A stretch of DNA of 9,835 nt, taken from an uncultured Bacteroidota bacterium. Lineage in GTDB: Bacteria > Bacteroidota > Bacteroidia > UKL13-3. Below are positions 6,181 to 9,835 of this stretch, piece by piece. The position numbers and the translations under genes are program-made. The notes below the pieces were generated by a model that made no database searches, was not told the origin of the DNA, and was given only the letters and a program-made list of their open reading frames with translations. Within the stretch, counting starts at the first letter, position 1, and each line of letters begins with the position of its first letter. The stretch covers positions 1 through 9,835 of the forward strand of contig CAIUEQ010000242.1 of assembly GCA_903898215.1 (NCBI GenBank). Direction: 5' to 3'.

Positions 6181-9003
6181 ATGATTTTGAAAGATAATAA
6201 CTATAGAAATAGCGATTCGTATCCAAAATTATTTGACGCCTTATTGCTCACCTCGCAATTACTTATTAGTAATAAAGAGTTAAACATTGTGATGAACGAA
6301 GTGATAGGTATTATGGGTAAAGCCACACAAGTCGATCGATGTTATGTGATACAGAATAAAACCATTAATGGCGAAATAACAGAGATGCTTAATGCCTGGA
6401 AATGGGAAAACACTGACAAAAAAAACGAATTATTTGAAGATGTTTTATGGAAAGAAATTGTAGAAGCAAAAAACATTTTACAAAACGGAAATTATTATAA
6501 ATCCAATACCGCTGAAGTAAAAGATGTCTTTTTAAAAAAGATATTAGAGAAACGAAACACAAAAAATATTCTTTATGCCCCCATTATTTTCGATAACAAG
6601 TTTTGGGGATTTATAGGGTTTGACGATTGTACAACAGAAAGGGTTTGGCAGGAACATGAAATAAATACACTCATCTCTATCTCTGCAAATATTGGAGCAT
6701 TTTTAAAAAGAAAAGAGTTAAGTGTTGAGTTAAAAAAACAGAACGAATTAGTAGCCAAACAAAAAGATTTTTACGAATCAATTTTTAATAATATCCCTGC
6801 TGACATTGTGGTTTTTGATAATTTGCAGCGGTATTTATTTGTAAACAAACACTCGATACAAGATGATGACACAAGAGAGTGGATCATAGGCAAAGACGAT
6901 TTTGATTATTGCCGACATCGTGGAAAAGATATTAAGTTGGCAGAAAAAAGAAGAGAGCGGTTTAATAAAATGTTGATTGATAAAGAGCCTTATTCCTTCG
7001 AAGAAAAATTTGATTTAGGAAACGGAAAGTTTAGGCATCACCTAAGAGCCCAACATCCAATTATTAACGAGTCGGGTAATGTGATTTTTTCTATCGGATA
7101 CGGAATTGATATTACCAAAAACAGCGAACAGGAAGAGATTATCAAGAAGCAACAAGAGGCTATTTCATATTCACCAGAAGGCATTGCTTTGTTGCACCCC
7201 GATGGTTCATACAACTATATGAACAGGGCTCACGAAGAAATTTATGGTTACAACACAGGAGAACTTATTGGAAAAAGCTGGCCCATTTTATATGAGCAAG
7301 ATGAAGTTGACAGAATTAACAATTTTATATTTCCGGAACTTAAAGAAAAAGGTTTTTGGAGAGGAGAAGCTTTAGGGCTTACTAAAAAGGGAGAGCACAT
7401 ATTTCAGGATATCACTTTAAGGCTATTGCCCGATGGCACATTAGTTTGTATTACCAGAGACATTTCGGCTTTAAAGCAAAGCATGAAAGAATTAGAGCAA
7501 GTAAACCAAAAATTAGAGTTGGCCATTAACGCATCAAACTTAGGAATGTGGGAATGGAGCAGTGATAGTGATGAGGTAAAAAGCAACAAAACCTATAACC
7601 AGATTTTAGGATACAGCCAAGGAGAAAAGCACACAAGAGAATCGTGGCTTAATGATCTTCACCCCGAAGACAGAGCAATTGCATTGGCAGAAATTGCAAA
7701 GCAAAAAAGAGGAGACACCAGCAACCAAACAAGCATTTTTAATTATGAATACCGAATCAAAACCAAGAGCGGAAACTATATTTGGGTTTTGGATATTGGC
7801 AAGGTGATAGAATACGCAGAAGATGGAAGCTCAAAAAACACCTTGGGTTTTATTTTAGATATTACCGCTAATAAAAAAGCTGAAGAAAAAATTCTGGAAA
7901 GCGAAAAGCGTTATCGAGATTTGGTTGAAAATTTAAGAGAGATTATTTTTGAAATTGACAAAACCGGAACATTCATATTTTTAAATTCGGCATGGAGCAA
8001 ATTAACAGGATATTCAATTAAGGAATCGGTTGGAAAACCATTTACAGATTTTATTTCAGAGGGTTCAAAAAAGCCGTTCAATGAAATTTTCAAAAAGTTT
8101 ACACAACCATCAAAAACACATAACCTTCATAGTGAAATAGCCTTTCAGCATAAGTCGGGCGAGGAGCTGTGGTTTGATATTGAGATAAATAAAGTTGTTG
8201 GTAAAAACGGAGAACATATTGGTTCATTTGGTTCAATTGAAAACATCACCATCAGAAAAAAGGGAGAAGAAGAAACTAAAAATGCCCTTGAAAAAGAGAA
8301 ACAATTAAGCGAATTAAAATCGCGTTTTGTGAGTATGGCATCGCACGAATTTAGAACACCACTTGCCGGAATTAGAAGCAGTGCAGAATTGATGCAAATT
8401 TATTCGCAGCGCAATAATGATTTGAAAAAGCAGGTTGAAAAAGCAGGGATGGATAAAAAAATCGAAAGCATTATTTTTGATGTTGACAGGATAACCTCAT
8501 TGTTAATTGATATCCTTACCATCGGCAAAATTGAATCATCGAAAGTGCCTTACAAACCTGAGCAGTCAGACATCATTGTTTTTATTTATAATTATTTATC
8601 AAACGAATCGCTGAGGTTTCTTGAAAGCCATGCAATTAGTTTTGTAAAAGATTGCGACTCTCTATTGGTTCACTTCGACCCAAAATTACTTGGTCATGTT
8701 TTTAATAATTTAATGAGCAATGCCGTAAAGTATTCGCCATCTGAGTCAACCATTACCGTATCCATTGAAAAAGAAAAAAGCAACGTAAAAATTTCATTTA
8801 ACGATAGCGGAATGGGAATTCCAAAAGAAGAGCTAGGATTAATGTTTGATTCGTTTTACAGGGGTTCGAATGCAGATAACATACCGGGCACAGGACTAGG
8901 TTTATCTATTGCGAAATATTTTGTGGATTTACACCAAGGCAGCATTGCAATAGAAAGCGAACTTAATGTAGGCACCAAAGTGATTTTAACTTTACCCGTC
9001 TAG
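6181..9003 (+). CDS. Soluble GAF and multi-PAS sensor histidine kinase
   Basis: This 940-residue kinase should autophosphorylate on a histidine in response to a cytoplasmic signal and pass the phosphate to a response regulator. Domains seen: a GAF-like domain at about 20-178 (FWGFIGFDD core at 141-149); PAS 1 at about 197-315; PAS 2 at 325-435; PAS 3 at 444-565 (with HPEDR and a YRIKTKSGNYIWV segment); PAS 4 at 578-695; HisKA with SHEFRTPL and phospho-acceptor H722; and a HATPase domain with N-box N843/N847, G1 box DSGMGIP from D875 and G2 box GTGLGLSI from G903. All key residues are present. There is no signal peptide, transmembrane segment or receiver domain, so it is cytoplasmic and not a hybrid kinase. 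The start is firm: a TGA lies in frame at 6175-6177, and the next in-frame Met is inside the GAF domain. No Shine-Dalgarno is visible, which is normal for the phylum. The ligand is unknown. Its gene converges on, and overlaps by 12 bases, the response regulator gene, so co-transcription with it is excluded. Confidence 0.95.
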   Translation: MILKDNNYRNSDSYPKLFDALLLTSQLLISNKELNIVMNEVIGIMGKATQVDRCYVIQNKTINGEITEMLNAWKWENTDKKNELFEDVLWKEIVEAKNILQNGNYYKSNTAEVKDVFLKKILEKRNTKNILYAPIIFDNKFWGFIGFDDCTTERVWQEHEINTLISISANIGAFLKRKELSVELKKQNELVAKQKDFYESIFNNIPADIVVFDNLQRYLFVNKHSIQDDDTREWIIGKDDFDYCRHRGKDIKLAEKRRERFNKMLIDKEPYSFEEKFDLGNGKFRHHLRAQHPIINESGNVIFSIGYGIDITKNSEQEEIIKKQQEAISYSPEGIALLHPDGSYNYMNRAHEEIYGYNTGELIGKSWPILYEQDEVDRINNFIFPELKEKGFWRGEALGLTKKGEHIFQDITLRLLPDGTLVCITRDISALKQSMKELEQVNQKLELAINASNLGMWEWSSDSDEVKSNKTYNQILGYSQGEKHTRESWLNDLHPEDRAIALAEIAKQKRGDTSNQTSIFNYEYRIKTKSGNYIWVLDIGKVIEYAEDGSSKNTLGFILDITANKKAEEKILESEKRYRDLVENLREIIFEIDKTGTFIFLNSAWSKLTGYSIKESVGKPFTDFISEGSKKPFNEIFKKFTQPSKTHNLHSEIAFQHKSGEELWFDIEINKVVGKNGEHIGSFGSIENITIRKKGEEETKNALEKEKQLSELKSRFVSMASHEFRTPLAGIRSSAELMQIYSQRNNDLKKQVEKAGMDKKIESIIFDVDRITSLLIDILTIGKIESSKVPYKPEQSDIIVFIYNYLSNESLRFLESHAISFVKDCDSLLVHFDPKLLGHVFNNLMSNAVKYSPSESTITVSIEKEKSNVKISFNDSGMGIPKEELGLMFDSFYRGSNADNIPGTGLGLSIAKYFVDLHQGSIAIESELNVGTKVILTLPV

Positions 9004-9771
9004 CGGAATTCGTTTTTTATAATCAGTTGGGCTTTTACCGTATTTGGTTTTAAAACATTTGCTGAAATATTGTATAGAACAGAAGCCTGTACAAAACGAA
9101 ATTTCGCTGATAGAAAGATTGCTTTTAAGCACCATCATTTCGGCCATTTGAAGCCTGTATTCCGTAATTAATTTATTGATGGTTGTGTGCTTTATTTTTT
9201 TACATTGTCTTTGTAGGGTAGACAAGCTCACATTTAATTTTTCTGAAATTTCATGGATAGAAAGTTCAGATGATGCATATTTTTCGCTGATAAGCTTATC
9301 CAGTTTTTCGGCAAAGTCACTTCCAGCGTTACGGTCTAAAAACTCTTTATTTTTATTTAAAACAGTATTAACAGGATTATGTAAAAGATCAAATTTATAG
9401 GCTAATAATGCTCTGATTTTATCAAGGAGTTGTGATATTCTAAAAGGTTTAGTGATATAATCAATAGCACCAACCTCATAGCCTTTTTTAATATGTTCGT
9501 CAGAATCGAGGGCCGATAATAACAGAATGGGTATTTCGGCATATAAGGAATTATGTTTAATTATTTTAACAAGATCAAGCCCCGATTTTCCGGGCATTAA
9601 AATGTCGGATAAAACAAGATCAATTTTTTCATCACTTAATATTCTTAATGCGTCATCAACATTTGAAGCCGCAAAACAAGAAAAATATAAACTGATCATT
9701 TCGTTCAGATCGTTTCTTAAAGTACGGTCGTCCTCAACAATTAAAATTTTAAATTTTTTATTTGTGATCAT
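8992..9771 (-). CDS. Response regulator: receiver domain plus AraC-type DNA-binding domain
   Basis: This 259-residue protein is a two-component transcription regulator. The receiver domain (about 7-125) has the acidic pair D14/D15, phospho-acceptor D56 in LVLSDILMPGKSG, switch residue S86, Y105 and the invariant K108 in the TKPF motif, so it looks fully functional. After a linker of about 25 residues comes an AraC-family double helix-turn-helix domain (about 152-254): first HTH around LSIHEISEKLNVSLSTLQRQ, second around LSISEISFCTGFCSIQYFSK, closing with the family signature FKTKYGKSPTDYKK. It should bind DNA when phosphorylated; the targets are unknown. Its ATG overlaps the stop of the upstream minus-strand gene by 14 bases, which points to translational coupling and to that gene product as its likely partner. 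Its 3' end overlaps the convergent kinase gene. Confidence 0.94.
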   Translation of the reverse strand: MITNKKFKILIVEDDRTLRNDLNEMISLYFSCFAASNVDDALRILSDEKIDLVLSDILMPGKSGLDLVKIIKHNSLYAEIPILLLSALDSDEHIKKGYEVGAIDYITKPFRISQLLDKIRALLAYKFDLLHNPVNTVLNKNKEFLDRNAGSDFAEKLDKLISEKYASSELSIHEISEKLNVSLSTLQRQCKKIKHTTINKLITEYRLQMAEMMVLKSNLSISEISFCTGFCSIQYFSKCFKTKYGKSPTDYKKRIPLDG

Positions 9772-9835
9772 AGGTCATTGGGATTTCAAGAGAAACTGAA
9801 AAAGCATTTTCTAAATTAGTTATTTTCATTGAACC
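9758..9835 (-). CDS. 3' end of an upstream gene, probably a histidine kinase (partial, cut by window edge)
   Basis: An open frame enters from the right edge and reads 25 residues, GSMKITNLENAFSVSLEIP followed by MTYDHK, then TAA at 9758-9760. The pattern 'G-S-hydrophobic...(short turn)...F-S-V-S-L-E-I-P' resembles the last two strands of a histidine kinase HATPase domain ('GG.i.v.s..g..F.v.LP'). This fits a kinase-regulator operon with the gene that follows, whose start codon lies within the last 14 bases of this frame. No conserved catalytic motif lies within the visible piece, so the kinase call rests on a short tail and on context. The piece also contains internal ATGs, but reading on into the edge is the simpler explanation. 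Confidence 0.55.
   Translation of the reverse strand, partial: GSMKITNLENAFSVSLEIPMTYDHK

Noticed and set aside
6573..8093. Three minus-strand frames of about 60 codons within the kinase gene
   Set aside because: The plus-strand kinase is intact with all domains; these antisense frames have no recognisable features.
9176..9799. Two plus-strand frames of 74 and 90 codons opposite the regulator
   Set aside because: They are antisense to a complete receiver-AraC protein and show no independent protein features.

Overview
The window looks like chromosomal DNA from a low-GC member of the Bacteroidota. The strongest evidence is a giant Ser/Thr/Asn/Gly-rich secreted protein that ends in a type IX secretion system (T9SS) C-terminal sorting domain, a secretion route essentially confined to this phylum. 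Supporting signs are AT-rich leaders without Shine-Dalgarno sequences, a possible TAnnTTTG promoter element, a soluble multi-PAS histidine kinase, and a receiver-AraC response regulator. The sequence alone does not support a genus.

Layout from left to right. Bases 1-180 are AT-rich and non-coding. Bases 181-5724 (minus strand) encode an 1847-residue exported repeat protein: signal peptide, long beta-solenoid-like region with at least two repeat families, a second 'W..G..W' module in the middle, a conserved pre-C-terminal region, and a T9SS sorting domain. Bases 5725-6180 are a divergent intergenic region with inverted and direct repeats but no convincing gene. Bases 6181-9003 (plus strand) encode a 940-residue cytoplasmic sensor histidine kinase (GAF, four PAS, HisKA, HATPase). 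Bases 8992-9771 (minus strand) encode a 259-residue receiver plus AraC-type DNA-binding response regulator, whose 3' end overlaps that of the kinase by 12 bases. Bases 9758-9835 (minus strand) hold the last 25 codons and the stop of another gene, cut by the window edge. It overlaps the start of the regulator by 14 bases, and its sequence resembles the end of a histidine kinase ATPase domain.

How the genes may work together. The regulator is most likely translationally coupled to the truncated upstream gene, so its natural partner is probably that putative kinase, not the convergent multi-PAS kinase. The multi-PAS kinase has no receiver domain and is not co-directional with any regulator here, so it behaves as an orphan kinase in this window. 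It shares an upstream region with the giant surface protein, but nothing in the sequence shows that it controls it. I did not find a clearly new system, mobile element, CRISPR array or RNA gene. The most interesting points are the modular build of the giant protein, the gene overlaps around the regulator, and the structured leader of the kinase.
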